From Sulfurimonas sp. (GTDB taxonomy: Bacteria; Campylobacterota; Campylobacteria; Campylobacterales; Sulfurimonadaceae), in assembly GCF_028694895.1 (NCBI RefSeq), contig NZ_JAQVKA010000008.1, positions 1-39,643 on the forward strand: a stretch of DNA of 39,643 nt. The letters run 5' to 3'. The notes under the pieces were generated by a model, which searched no databases, had not been told where the DNA came from, and was given only the letters and a program-made list of their open reading frames with translations. The position numbers and the translations under genes are program-made. Below are positions 20,029 through 29,864 of the stretch, one piece after another (the stretch's first letter is position 1; each line of letters opens with the position of its first letter).

Positions 20029-20976
20029 CTATTTAGAACTAAGTAAGCTTGAGCGTAGAGCTAACTCTTTTGGATATGGCTCTAAAAATACCTGCCCTAA
20101 AATGTAGCTAGTATTATACTTTTTAGCATAGAGTTTTATAGTTGAGAGAGGAACAATTATAGGTACTATTTTTTGTGCATACTCGTCTATTTGTTTATGT
20201 AAAATCTCTTTTTCAACACTGCTTAACTCATTTTTAAAAAACCCGCTCATATGTTCTAACACATTTCTGTTTCTCTTGATAGAGCTTTTTTTAGAGATAG
20301 CTAGTTTGAAGTTGTACTCATAGTTTGAGAAAAGCTCATGAAATAAAAGCTTCTCATGATTTGCTACTATATTCCCGAGGACTCTATATAACTTCTCATC
20401 TTTTGCTTGAAGCAAAAATTTATTTTTCATATGAAAATCAACGAGCATCTTCATAGTTGGGTTATTGTTTTTTAAAACTTCAAATGAGTTATAGGCAAAG
20501 AGTTGCATGATAAAATTCTCTCTTAGCCAATCATCTTCAAGCTTCCCCTCCTCTTGCATCGGTAAAAGTGGAAATTTTTCTCTACACAATCCTGCAAAGA
20601 GTCCATCCACTTCTGAGTCTTGAGCTGAGTTGTCTATCTGGACTTTGGTACTTCCTAATCCACAACTAGGAGAGCGAGCTTTAAATATGATGCCGCTAAG
20701 GTTTGTAGTTGAAATATTATTAAGTTCACTATTGGATTTATCGAGTAGCTCTTTGGTTAAATCTATATCGCCATCATTTGTAATCACTAGAATTTCACCA
20801 TCTTTTTTTACAAGTCTTACAGATGGTCTTGGAGTACCAAAAGCCAGTGCTTCAGGACAAAATGGGATAAATGTAGCATACTTTGCTAGTTCATTAGTTA
20901 TAAACAGTGATTGCCTATCTCCACCGTCATATCTTACTTTTATGCCTATAAGACAAGCGGATACGGCTATATGCAT
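20029..20976 (-). CDS. DUF523 + DUF1722 (YbgA-like) two-domain protein
   Basis: DUF523 start (VSACLIGIKVRYDGGDR..FCPEALAFGTPRPSVRL) with Cys motif (KARSPSCGLGSTK) and DUF1722 C-terminus (DFHMKNKFLLQAKDEKLYRVLG..). Confidence 0.9.
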   Translation of the reverse strand: MHIAVSACLIGIKVRYDGGDRQSLFITNELAKYATFIPFCPEALAFGTPRPSVRLVKKDGEILVITNDGDIDLTKELLDKSNSELNNISTTNLSGIIFKARSPSCGLGSTKVQIDNSAQDSEVDGLFAGLCREKFPLLPMQEEGKLEDDWLRENFIMQLFAYNSFEVLKNNNPTMKMLVDFHMKNKFLLQAKDEKLYRVLGNIVANHEKLLFHELFSNYEYNFKLAISKKSSIKRNRNVLEHMSGFFKNELSSVEKEILHKQIDEYAQKIVPIIVPLSTIKLYAKKYNTSYILGQVFLEPYPKELALRSSLLSSK

Positions 20977-20977
20977 T

Positions 20978-21085
20978 TGATATTACACATAAATATGAGC
21001 AAGTCCCATATTTATGGCAGGGACACATGTGTCCCTACAACCCCCTAAGGCTACCCGCTTAAGCGGGAGAGTAAATTTAATATCA
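20978..21085. repeat. Three-hairpin intergenic element, copy 1
   Basis: Outer inverted repeat TGATATTA (20978-20985)/TAATATCA (21078-21085); hairpin ATAAATATG-N9-CATATTTAT (20989-21015); palindrome AGGGACACATGTGTCCCT (21019-21036); palindrome CCCGCTTAAGCGGG (21054-21067). Confidence 0.85.
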
Positions 21086-21103
21086 TACATTTTTACTCCT
21101 CAA

Positions 21104-21850
21104 TTACGCCATATTCATTCCACCATTTACTTTTAATGTCTCACCAGTTATATAACTTGAATGATCTGAGAGTAAAAATGCTGTAGCTTCAGCTATTTCG
21201 CTAGGGTTTCCAAAACGTCCCATTGGGATTTTTGATGTAAAGCCCTCTTTAATCTGATCAGTTAGAACATCAGTCATCTCTGTTGCTATAAAACCCGGAG
21301 TGATTGTGTTGTAACGGATACCACTTGACGCTGCTTCAAGAGCAAAACTCTTAGTCATTGCTATTACTCCACCTTTACTTGCTGCATAGTTAGTCTGGCC
21401 TGCATTTCCAGTCTCACCAACAATTGAAGAGATATTTACAACTGAACCACTCTTCTTCTTTCTCATAACTTTCATAGCTTCACGACAACCTATAAAACAT
21501 GAGAGAAGGTTTGCATTTATAACCGACATAAAATCTTCACTCTTCATACGAAGTGCTAATTTGTCATTTGTAATTCCTGCATTGTTTACAAGGTAACTAA
21601 GCTCTCCATCACAATCAATTATAGTTTTTATAGCATCAACAAACGCCTCTTCACAGCTTACATCAAAGCCGATAACAGCGGCATGTCCGCCCTCTGCTTC
21701 GATAGCATCTTTTATAGCGTCAGCCTCTGCTGCACCACTTCTATAGTTTATCCAAACCTTAAGTCCATATCCAGCTAAAACCTTTGCTATCTCTGCACCA
21801 ATACCACGGCTAGAACCCGTTACTAAAACATTTTTTCCGCTAAATTTCAT
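21104..21850 (-). CDS. fabG: 3-oxoacyl-ACP reductase
   Basis: NVLVTGSSRGIGAEIAK; NNAGITNDKLALRM; YAASKGGVIAMTKS; YITGETLKVNGGMNMA. Confidence 0.96.
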   Translation of the reverse strand: MKFSGKNVLVTGSSRGIGAEIAKVLAGYGLKVWINYRSGAAEADAIKDAIEAEGGHAAVIGFDVSCEEAFVDAIKTIIDCDGELSYLVNNAGITNDKLALRMKSEDFMSVINANLLSCFIGCREAMKVMRKKKSGSVVNISSIVGETGNAGQTNYAASKGGVIAMTKSFALEAASSGIRYNTITPGFIATEMTDVLTDQIKEGFTSKIPMGRFGNPSEIAEATAFLLSDHSSYITGETLKVNGGMNMA

Positions 21851-21866
21851 ACTATTCTCCTTAATT

Positions 21867-23342
21867 TTAAACTAAACTATGATCCATCTCTTTAGGGATT
21901 TCTAGTCCCATAAGCTTTAAGATAGTTGGCGCTATGTTATTAAGAGCACCATCTTCTACTTTACTTACTCCCTCTGCTTCAACAAAACACCACACTTTTC
22001 CAACCGTATGATTTGTCAAAACATTGCCATCACTATCTATCATCTCTTCGCAATTTCCATGGTCTGATGTGATAACAACGGCATAATCCATCTCTTTTGC
22101 TTTTTGTAAAATCAACCCAAGCTGAGTATCCACTGCATTTACTGCTATTTTAGCTGCTTCAAAGTTTCCAGTGTGCCCAACCATATCGCCATTTGCAAAG
22201 TTTACAACTATAAAATCATACGCCTCGTCCATACCCTTTAGTACAACTTCACCAACTTCAAATGCACTCATTTGAGGCTTTTCATCATATGTTTTTACAT
22301 TTGGTGAGGGAATAAGAACTCTTGTCTCATTCTCATATGGTTCATCAATACCGCCATTAAAGAAGAATGTTACATGCGCATATTTTTCAGTCTCGGCCGT
22401 ATGAAGCTGTCTTAATCCAGCATCTGAAATAACTTCACTAAGAGTGTTTTTTGGTGAATCTTTTTTAAAAAGCACTGGATAAGTGAAACTTTTATCATAC
22501 TCTGTAATTGTCGCTATATGTAACTTTATATCAGATTTTGTAAATGCACTAAAATCACTACCGCCAATAGCTGTTGCAATTTCACGCATTCTATCACTTC
22601 TAAAGTTTATCATCAAAACACTATCACCATCTCTCATGCCATCATATCCACTAAAAGCGGTGGGTTCTATAAACTCATCTGTCTCACTTCTTGCGTATGA
22701 AACGTCAATATATCCTGATGGACTTAAAGTGGTTTTTGGCTTAGCATTTACTATTGCCTCATAACCTTTTTGAACTCTATCCCAACGGTTATCTCTATCC
22801 ATTGAGTAAAAACGTCCAGAGATAGTTGCTATCTTTACACTCTCACTCAAATGTTTATCAACCAGCCCAAGATACTTTTTAGCAGAAATTGGAGAGACAT
22901 CTCTACCATCTGTAATAAGATGTAGATATACCTCTTTACCCTCTTTTGCTGCGATATCAGCAATACCCATAAAATGGTCTATATGTGAATGTACTCCACC
23001 ATCGCTCATTAGCCCTACAAGATGAAGCCTTGGAGATTTTGTTAAAAGTTCTTTAAAGACCTCATTATCTCTAAATCTATTTTCACTCAAAGCAAGTGAG
23101 ATTTTTACCAAATCTTGATAAAGAACTCTACCGCTTCCTATGCTCATATGCCCTACTTCAGAGTTTCCCATCTGCCCTTTTGGAAGCCCGACGCTAAGCC
23201 CATAAGTGCTAATTAAAGAGTGAGGAGTATTTAAAAATAGTTTGTCATATGTTGGCTTTTGTGCATGATAAAATGCGTTATGTTCCACTTCTGATGAGTA
23301 ACCAATACCATCAGTAATGACTAAAATTGCTTTTTTTGCCAA
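21867..23342 (-). CDS. gpmI: 2,3-bisphosphoglycerate-independent phosphoglycerate mutase
   Basis: QMGNSEVGHMSIGSGRVLYQDL; HLITDGRDVSP; GRFYSMDRDNRWDR; NFANGDMVGHTGN; ITSDHGNCEEM. Confidence 0.97.
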   Translation of the reverse strand: MAKKAILVITDGIGYSSEVEHNAFYHAQKPTYDKLFLNTPHSLISTYGLSVGLPKGQMGNSEVGHMSIGSGRVLYQDLVKISLALSENRFRDNEVFKELLTKSPRLHLVGLMSDGGVHSHIDHFMGIADIAAKEGKEVYLHLITDGRDVSPISAKKYLGLVDKHLSESVKIATISGRFYSMDRDNRWDRVQKGYEAIVNAKPKTTLSPSGYIDVSYARSETDEFIEPTAFSGYDGMRDGDSVLMINFRSDRMREIATAIGGSDFSAFTKSDIKLHIATITEYDKSFTYPVLFKKDSPKNTLSEVISDAGLRQLHTAETEKYAHVTFFFNGGIDEPYENETRVLIPSPNVKTYDEKPQMSAFEVGEVVLKGMDEAYDFIVVNFANGDMVGHTGNFEAAKIAVNAVDTQLGLILQKAKEMDYAVVITSDHGNCEEMIDSDGNVLTNHTVGKVWCFVEAEGVSKVEDGALNNIAPTILKLMGLEIPKEMDHSLV

Positions 23343-23410
23343 TATATTTCCTTAATAATAAAAGTTTTATGCAATTATACTATAATGTCATTTTTTATTT
23401 GATTACGCAT

Positions 23411-23504
23411 TAAAATGAGTAAAATCCATTTTATGGCAAGGACATAAATGTCCTTTGCAAACCCCTAAAGCTTTTTGCATAAATGCAAAAGATTTACTTT
23501 AATA
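23411..23504. repeat. Three-hairpin intergenic element, copy 2
   Basis: Hairpin TAAAATG-N9-CATTTTA (23411-23433); AAGGACAT-AA-ATGTCCTT (23438-23455); TTTTGCAT-AA-ATGCAAAA (23473-23490); same order and near-identical spacing as copy 1, with shared linkers ATGGCA, ACCCC..TAA.GCT and TTTAATA. Confidence 0.85.
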
Positions 23505-23517
23505 AGGACTACCCACT

Positions 23518-24579
23518 TTGCTGTACTGGCTCTCAGAAATATTTCACATCAACCTACTTGGATACATAACAATACGCGCTGGGATAGCTTTCTTTTTAGC
23601 ACTTTTTTTTACACTTTTTTTAATGCCTCGTTTTATAAGATGGGCACAATCAACCTCTAGTCTTCAGCCGATTAATGAGTGGGCACCGCAGAGACATCAA
23701 AGCAAAGCAAAAACGCCAACAATGGGCGGAGTTGTTTTTATCTTTTCAACTATTTTAGCTTCACTTATTAGCATAAAATTCTCAAACCTTTATGCAGTTG
23801 GTGCAGTTGTAACTCTTATCTTTTTTGCTCTAATTGGCTTTCAAGACGATATTGCAAAAATCAAGAAAAATGAGAATCTAGCTGGATTAAAAGCTAGAAC
23901 AAAACTACTTTTACAGACTGGTTTTGCACTTATAATCTCTATCTTTTTATATAAGTTCTCTGATTTTAACACATCTCTTTATGTTCCATTTTTGAAAAAT
24001 CCTCTATTTGATATGGGTATTTTTGCTATCTTTTTTTGGACTGTTGTAATTATTGCAACTTCAAATGCAGTTAACCTAACTGATGGTCTTGATGGTCTAG
24101 CAACTGTTCCTTCTATTACTGCTCTTGCAACTCTTAGCGTTATCATATACATAACAGGAAATGCAAGTATAAGCTCTTATCTACTTATGCCAAATATAAA
24201 TATAGGTGAAGTTGTTATAGTCTCTAGTGCCCTTATAGGCGCTTTGAGCGGGTTTTTATGGTACAACTGCCATCCTGCTGAAGTTTTTATGGGAGATAGC
24301 GGCTCACTTACAATTGGCGCTTTTTTAGGCTATCTTGCCATTATCTCTAAGAGTGAAATTTTGCTTCTTCTTATAGGCTCTATTTTTGTCATAGAGACTC
24401 TCTCTGTGATTCTTCAAGTAGGAAGTTATAAGTTTAGAAAAAAAAGAGTCTTTTTAATGGCGCCAATACATCATCATTTTGAGATGAAAGATTGGGCGGA
24501 AAATAAGATAATAGTACGATTTTGGATTATAGCAACACTATCAAATATAGTAGCGCTCATCACTCTAAAGATTCGCTAA
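23518..24579 (+). CDS. mraY: Phospho-N-acetylmuramoyl-pentapeptide-transferase
   Basis: [55 protein letters not shown] start. Confidence 0.97.
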   Translation: MLYWLSEIFHINLLGYITIRAGIAFFLALFFTLFLMPRFIRWAQSTSSLQPINEWAPQRHQSKAKTPTMGGVVFIFSTILASLISIKFSNLYAVGAVVTLIFFALIGFQDDIAKIKKNENLAGLKARTKLLLQTGFALIISIFLYKFSDFNTSLYVPFLKNPLFDMGIFAIFFWTVVIIATSNAVNLTDGLDGLATVPSITALATLSVIIYITGNASISSYLLMPNINIGEVVIVSSALIGALSGFLWYNCHPAEVFMGDSGSLTIGAFLGYLAIISKSEILLLLIGSIFVIETLSVILQVGSYKFRKKRVFLMAPIHHHFEMKDWAENKIIVRFWIIATLSNIVALITLKIR

Positions 24580-25784
24580 TGCAAAGAGTATCTCTCTTTG
24601 GTTATGGTAAAACTACAAAAGCTCTCTCAAAGCTCTTTAAAAACCCTATTTTTTATGATGATAAATGCACAAAACCATTCGCTGATGAAGATGGCTTTAG
24701 AGTAAAACCAGCTTCAGAGTTCAATCCATCTTACTCAGATTTAGAGATACCCTCCCCCGGAATTGCACCCTCAAACGCGCTTATTAAAAGAGCAAAAAAC
24801 CTCATAAGTGAGTATGACTGTTTCGTAAATGCAGCACCTCTTGCTATCTGGATAAGCGGAACAAACGGAAAAACAACAACTACACAAATGATGCAGCACT
24901 TGCTCAAAGACAGAGGCTCTTTTGAGGGTGGAAATATAGGAACTCCGCTGGCTGATTTGGATCAAAATGCTCAAATTTGGATACTAGAGACTAGCTCATT
25001 TACTATCCACTACACAAACAAAGCTTCACCAAACATATATGTTCTTCTCCCAATTACACCAGATCACTTAAGCTGGCACGGAGATATGGATGAGTATGTA
25101 AAAGCAAAGTTAAAACCTCTTTCCAAAATGAGAGAGGGTGAAGTTGCAATCATTCCAAAAGCTTACAAAGATGTCGTAAAAAGTTCTGCTTATATTATCT
25201 TCTATGAAGATGAGAAAGATTTAGCCGAGCACTTTGATATAGATACAAACAGAGTCAGTTTTAAAGGTGCATTTTTGATGGATGCACTCTTAGCTATGGC
25301 GGTTGATAAGATACTCTTTGATAGAGTAGATTATGAAAAGATAAACTCATTTGTTATAGATCCGCATAGACAAGAAGAACTCCGCGACTCTAAAGGCCGA
25401 CTTTGGGTAAATGACACAAAAGCTACAAACTTAGATGCAACTATAGTTGCTATGAAGCGTTATAGTGGCTCTTTTGTACATCTTATTTTAGGTGGCGATG
25501 ACAAGGGCGTGGATTTAAATGAACTGTTTGTTTTTTTACAAAATTGTAATGTCAAGATTTATAATATTGGTTCAAACAAAGAAAAACTCTCAGAGCTTGC
25601 AAAAAAATACACTGTAGAGTTTGAGCTTTGTAAAAATTTAGTAGATGCAGTTGAGAAAATAGATAAAAATTTAAAAGATGATGAAGTCGCACTTCTCTCT
25701 CCAGCAGCAGCTAGCCTCGATGAGTTTAAATCTTACGCTCACAGAGGCGATCAGTTTAAAGATACTATAAAAGGATTAAAATGA
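24579..25784 (+). CDS. murD: UDP-N-acetylmuramoylalanine--D-glutamate ligase
   Basis: ATG at 24579 overlaps the mraY stop (TAATG): [17 protein letters not shown]; Mur ligase P-loop WISGTNGKTTTTQMM; LGGDDKGVDL; LLSPAAASLDEF. The ORF-track start at 24522 lies inside mraY. Confidence 0.95.
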   Translation: MQRVSLFGYGKTTKALSKLFKNPIFYDDKCTKPFADEDGFRVKPASEFNPSYSDLEIPSPGIAPSNALIKRAKNLISEYDCFVNAAPLAIWISGTNGKTTTTQMMQHLLKDRGSFEGGNIGTPLADLDQNAQIWILETSSFTIHYTNKASPNIYVLLPITPDHLSWHGDMDEYVKAKLKPLSKMREGEVAIIPKAYKDVVKSSAYIIFYEDEKDLAEHFDIDTNRVSFKGAFLMDALLAMAVDKILFDRVDYEKINSFVIDPHRQEELRDSKGRLWVNDTKATNLDATIVAMKRYSGSFVHLILGGDDKGVDLNELFVFLQNCNVKIYNIGSNKEKLSELAKKYTVEFELCKNLVDAVEKIDKNLKDDEVALLSPAAASLDEFKSYAHRGDQFKDTIKGLK

Positions 25785-26338
25785 AAAGAGTAGCAATACT
25801 GGCTTCTTATAATGGAAGTGGTTTTGAAGCACTATATAACGCAGCAAAAAAAAGTGAGCTTTCGATAGAGATTCCTCTTATAATCTCAAATAACAGCAGT
25901 GCAAAAGTTATAGAAAAAGCTAAAAATTACGGTATTGACAGCTTTATTGTAAACTCAAAAACAGCTGATAATCCAGATGAAAAAATAGAAGAGTTATTAA
26001 AAGAGTATCAGTGCGAATACCTCTTTTTATCTGGCTACATGAAAAAGGTTAGCGTAAATATTGTAAAAAATTTTAAAGTTATAAACTCTCACCCAGCATT
26101 GCTACCAAACTATGGTGGGGAAGGAATGTATGGACGTTTTGTCCATGAAGCTGTAATAAAAAGTGGTGAGAAAATAAGTGGCGTGACTGTTCATGAAGTC
26201 AATGAAAATTATGATGATGGAAAGATTATTTTGCAAAAAAAACTTCAACTAGAAGAAAATGAAAGCGTTGACTCGCTAGAGACAAAGATTAAAAATCTTG
26301 AACAAATTACAATAGTAGAAGCATTTAAAAACATTTAA
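25781..26338 (+). CDS. purN: Phosphoribosylglycinamide formyltransferase-like protein
   Basis: AILASYNGSGFEAL start; catalytic region INSHPALLPNYGGEGMYG and HEVNENYDDGKIILQ. Confidence 0.82.
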   Translation: MKRVAILASYNGSGFEALYNAAKKSELSIEIPLIISNNSSAKVIEKAKNYGIDSFIVNSKTADNPDEKIEELLKEYQCEYLFLSGYMKKVSVNIVKNFKVINSHPALLPNYGGEGMYGRFVHEAVIKSGEKISGVTVHEVNENYDDGKIILQKKLQLEENESVDSLETKIKNLEQITIVEAFKNI

Positions 26339-26395
26339 CCTTACTTAAAGCTAACTTTCAGTCCTCCTTCGATAAAATTGCGCTCTTTAAAAGAT

Positions 26396-26471
26396 GGCCA
26401 ATTAGCTCAGTCGGTAGAGCAAATGACTGAAAATCATTGTGTCCTTGGTTCGATTCCGAGATTGGCCACCA
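26396..26471 (+). tRNA. tRNA-Phe(GAA), copy 1
   Basis: GGCCAAT/ATTGGCC acceptor, D-stem GCTC/GAGC, anticodon stem-loop AATGA-CTGAAAA-TCATT (anticodon GAA), T-arm CTTGG-TTCGATT-CCGAG, encoded ACCA. Confidence 0.97.
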
Positions 26472-26501
26472 CCACTTTTGAAGACTTCTAAATTTTATTA
26501 T

Positions 26502-26577
26502 GGCCAATTAGCTCAGTCGGTAGAGCAAATGACTGAAAATCATTGTGTCCTTGGTTCGATTCCGAGATTGGCCACCA
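26502..26577 (+). tRNA. tRNA-Phe(GAA), copy 2
   Basis: Sequence identical over all 76 nt to 26396-26471. Confidence 0.97.
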
Positions 26578-26623
26578 CCTTTTGTATCAAAATAATCTTA
26601 TTTACACAATATTTTTAAAACAC

Positions 26624-26632
26624 TGCTATAAT
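26624..26632 (+). promoter_or_regulatory. Extended -10 promoter element of ssrA
   Basis: TGCTATAAT (extended -10 consensus TGnTATAAT) ending 10 nt before the tmRNA 5' GGGG. Confidence 0.65.
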
Positions 26633-26642
26633 TCCACTCAAT

Positions 26643-27019
26643 GGGGCTGACCTGGTTTCGACGGGATCAAGTAGCTTCTAATTGCATGTCGGACTGAGCA
26701 TTTCCGTTACGCGGCTCAACTTGCTTAAACGCAAACAATACAAATTATCGCCCAGCTTACGCAGTAGCTTAAGTTTTAACCCCTCGAAAGAGGCGGGCTG
26801 CTTCACCTATGGACTCTGGATAGATAGGATTCGAAGTATAACCCTTATGCAGATATACTTTACGTTTGTCTCGGACGTAAAAAGAAACTTAGAGGCTCGT
26901 CTTGTGTAACTTTGCAAGCTGTGTGAAGCAAGATTAAAAAATAAACAACTTTACTAAACATGTAGACGTTAGGAGTAGCGTGGTTTCGGACTGGAGTTCG
27001 ATCCTCCACAGCTCCACCA
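26643..27019 (+). ncRNA. ssrA: Transfer-messenger RNA (tmRNA)
   Basis: 5' GGGGCTGACCTGGTTTCGACGGG and 3' GGAGTTCGATCCTCCACAGCTCCACCA; tag ORF 26731-26772 encodes ANNTNYRPAYAVA*. Confidence 0.97.
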
Positions 27020-27123
27020 TTACAAACTTATTTCAAATATTTATCCTTTTTTACATCATAATTTTAACAACCCCTCAGCACTTATTCTGTATAATCGCCC
27101 ATAAATTTTTCAAAAGGTATAAC

Positions 27124-28050
27124 ATGCGCGGTTATAAAATTTTTGCTGGTTCGGCTAGCGTTGAATTTGCAAAAGAGGTATGTCAAATATTAGATGCTCC
27201 ATTGGCTAAGGCTGATATTAAAAAGTTTAGTGATGGTGAAATCTCTGTTCAAATCGCTGAGAGTGTACGTGGAAGAGATGTCTTTATCGTCCAATCAACT
27301 GGCGCTCCTTCAAACGACAACTTAATGGAGCTCCTTATTATGACTGATGCACTTCGTCGCTCATCTGCTTCAAGCATTACAGCTGTTGTGCCTTACTATG
27401 GCTATGCAAGACAAGACAGAAAAGCTGCTCCTCGTGTTCCAATTACTGCAAGATTAGTTGCTGACATGTATGAAGCTGCTGGAATTGATAGAGTTGTAAC
27501 TATAGACTTACATGCTGGGCAAATTCAAGGCTTTTTTAACATTCCAGTTGATAACCTTTATGGCTCTGTAACTTTTGAAAATTATATAAGAAGTAAAAAT
27601 CTAAAAAATCCAATCATCGCTTCTCCAGATATTGGCGGTGTTGCACGCGCTAGATACTTTGCACAAAGAATGGGCCTTGAGATGGTAATAGTTGATAAAC
27701 GCCGTGAAAAAGCTAATGAGAGCGAAGTTATGAATATTATCGGTGATGTTGATGGCAAAGATGTAATCATTATTGATGACATGGTTGACACTGCTGGAAC
27801 TATGGTAAAAGCGGCTACTGCTCTTAAGAACAAAGGAGCTACCTCTGTAATAGCATGTGCAACACATGCAGTTCTTAGTGGAAAAGCTTATGAAAATATC
27901 GAAAACGGTGAGCTAGATGAGCTAATCATCACAAATACGCTAGAGTCAAAACCTCACAAAAAAATCATTGTTTTAACAGTAGCGCCTCTTTTTGCAGAGG
28001 TTATACGCAGAGTTTATCACAATGAGAGTGTAAATAGTCTCTTTTCGTAA
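27124..28050 (+). CDS. prs: Ribose-phosphate pyrophosphokinase
   Basis: MRGYKIFAGSASVEFAKEV.. VPYYGYARQDRK; VTIDLHAGQIQGFF; IIDDMVDTAGTM. Start set at ATG 27124; the ORF track over-extends into tmRNA. Confidence 0.97.
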   Translation: MRGYKIFAGSASVEFAKEVCQILDAPLAKADIKKFSDGEISVQIAESVRGRDVFIVQSTGAPSNDNLMELLIMTDALRRSSASSITAVVPYYGYARQDRKAAPRVPITARLVADMYEAAGIDRVVTIDLHAGQIQGFFNIPVDNLYGSVTFENYIRSKNLKNPIIASPDIGGVARARYFAQRMGLEMVIVDKRREKANESEVMNIIGDVDGKDVIIIDDMVDTAGTMVKAATALKNKGATSVIACATHAVLSGKAYENIENGELDELIITNTLESKPHKKIIVLTVAPLFAEVIRRVYHNESVNSLFS

Positions 28051-28063
28051 CTAAAGGAATTAA

Positions 28064-29854
28064 TTGAAAAACATTAGAAATTTTTCTATCATAGCGCATA
28101 TTGACCATGGCAAGAGTACTTTAGCAGACCGCATTATTCAAGAGTGTGGATCAGTTAGTGAGCGAGAGCTTGGTAAGCAGATGATGGACACAATGGACAT
28201 TGAAAAAGAGCGCGGAATTACCATAAAAGCGCAAAGTGTTAGACTTGATTATGTCAAAGATGGCGAGCACTATATCTTAAACCTCATCGACACTCCCGGC
28301 CACGTTGACTTCTCTTATGAAGTTAGCAAATCTCTAGCTTCAAGTGATGGCGCACTTTTAATAGTTGACGCTGCTCAAGGGGTTGAAGCGCAAACTATTG
28401 CAAACGTTTATCTAGCTATGGAGAACAACTTAACGCTTATTCCAGTTATAAACAAAATAGATCTTCCAGCAGCTGACCCTATAAAAGTAGCAGAAGAGAT
28501 AGAGACAAGTATCGGTATAGATGCAACTGACGCTATATTGGTCTCGGCAAAAACAGGAGTTGGTATTCGTGAGCTTATAGATGCTATTGTTGATCGTATC
28601 CCTGCACCAGTTGGAGATACAAATGCTACAACAAAAGCTATCATCTATGATTCATGGTTTGACCCATATCTAGGTGCATTGGCACTTGCTCGTGTTTTTG
28701 ATGGCGAGATAAGAGTAAAACAAAAAGTAAGACTGATGAGTAACGGTGAAGAGCATGAAGTTCTTGATCTCATGTATCCACATCCACTAAAGCGTAAAAA
28801 AACTTCTGTTATAAAAAGCGGTGAGATAGGAATTGTTGTTTTAGGATTAAAAGGGGTTCATGTTATAAATGTAGGCGACACTATTACTGATGCTAAAAAT
28901 CCTACTTTAGAGCCTGTTTTAAAATATGAAGCGGCAAAACCTTTTGTATTTGCTGGAATATATCCGATAGATACTGATAAATTTGAAGATTTACGTGAAG
29001 CGCTTGATAAACTAAAACTAAATGACTCTTCACTCTCTTATGAGCCTGAAACATCAGTAGCTCTTGGTTTTGGCTTTCGTGTTGGCTTTTTGGGAATGCT
29101 TCATATGGAAGTTATCAAAGAAAGACTTGAGCGTGAGTTTGACCTTGATTTGATAGCTACTGCTCCATCAGTTGTTTACAATGTTTATCTAACAGATAAC
29201 ACGATGGTAGAGGTGCAAAATCCTTCAGAACTTCCTCATATAAGTAGAATCGAGCGCATAGAAGAGCCTTATGTAAAAGCAACTGTTATAACTCCAACTG
29301 AATATCTTGGAAACATCATAAATCTTTTAGTTGCAAAAAGAGGCGCTCAAGATAAGATGACTTATCTAAACGAGACTAGAGTTATGCTTGAGTACTCACT
29401 TCCTATGAATGAAATAGTCGTTGATTTCTATGACAAACTAAAGTCTATCTCAAAAGGCTACGCTAGTTTTGATTATGAGCCTATTGGTTTTAGAGAGGGC
29501 GATTTGGTCAAGCTTGATGTTGTAGTTGCTGGAGAGATTGTTGATGCGCTTAGTATCATTGTTCATAGAAGTGCGGCTGAGCATCGCGGTCGCGCACTTG
29601 TAAAAAACATGAAAGAGATAGTTCCTCGTCAACTCTTTGAAGTAGCTATTCAGGCTTCACTTGGAAACAGAGTAATCGCTAGAGAAACCATAAAAAGTAT
29701 GGGTAAAAACGTTACCGCAAAATGTTATGGTGGTGACATTACCAGAAAAAGAAAGCTTTTAGAGAAACAAAAAGAGGGTAAAAAAAGAATGAAATCTATC
29801 GGAAAAGTTCAGTTGCCACAAGAGGCGTTTATGTCTGTACTTAAGATGGACTAA
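28064..29854 (+). CDS. lepA: Elongation factor 4
   Basis: [34 protein letters not shown]-like; [29 protein letters not shown]-terminal [26 protein letters not shown]. Confidence 0.98.
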   Translation: MKNIRNFSIIAHIDHGKSTLADRIIQECGSVSERELGKQMMDTMDIEKERGITIKAQSVRLDYVKDGEHYILNLIDTPGHVDFSYEVSKSLASSDGALLIVDAAQGVEAQTIANVYLAMENNLTLIPVINKIDLPAADPIKVAEEIETSIGIDATDAILVSAKTGVGIRELIDAIVDRIPAPVGDTNATTKAIIYDSWFDPYLGALALARVFDGEIRVKQKVRLMSNGEEHEVLDLMYPHPLKRKKTSVIKSGEIGIVVLGLKGVHVINVGDTITDAKNPTLEPVLKYEAAKPFVFAGIYPIDTDKFEDLREALDKLKLNDSSLSYEPETSVALGFGFRVGFLGMLHMEVIKERLEREFDLDLIATAPSVVYNVYLTDNTMVEVQNPSELPHISRIERIEEPYVKATVITPTEYLGNIINLLVAKRGAQDKMTYLNETRVMLEYSLPMNEIVVDFYDKLKSISKGYASFDYEPIGFREGDLVKLDVVVAGEIVDALSIIVHRSAAEHRGRALVKNMKEIVPRQLFEVAIQASLGNRVIARETIKSMGKNVTAKCYGGDITRKRKLLEKQKEGKKRMKSIGKVQLPQEAFMSVLKMD

Positions 29855-29864
29855 AGAAGATAAT

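Noticed and set aside
24522-24578. N-terminal extension of the murD ORF
   Set aside because: Inside mraY; MurD homology begins at [10 protein letters not shown] (24579).
26682-26909. 75-aa ORF in the track
   Set aside because: Lies entirely inside the tmRNA gene (26643-27019).
26980-27123. N-terminal extension of the prs ORF
   Set aside because: Overlaps the tmRNA 3' end and lacks PRPP-synthetase similarity; the conserved protein starts at ATG 27124.
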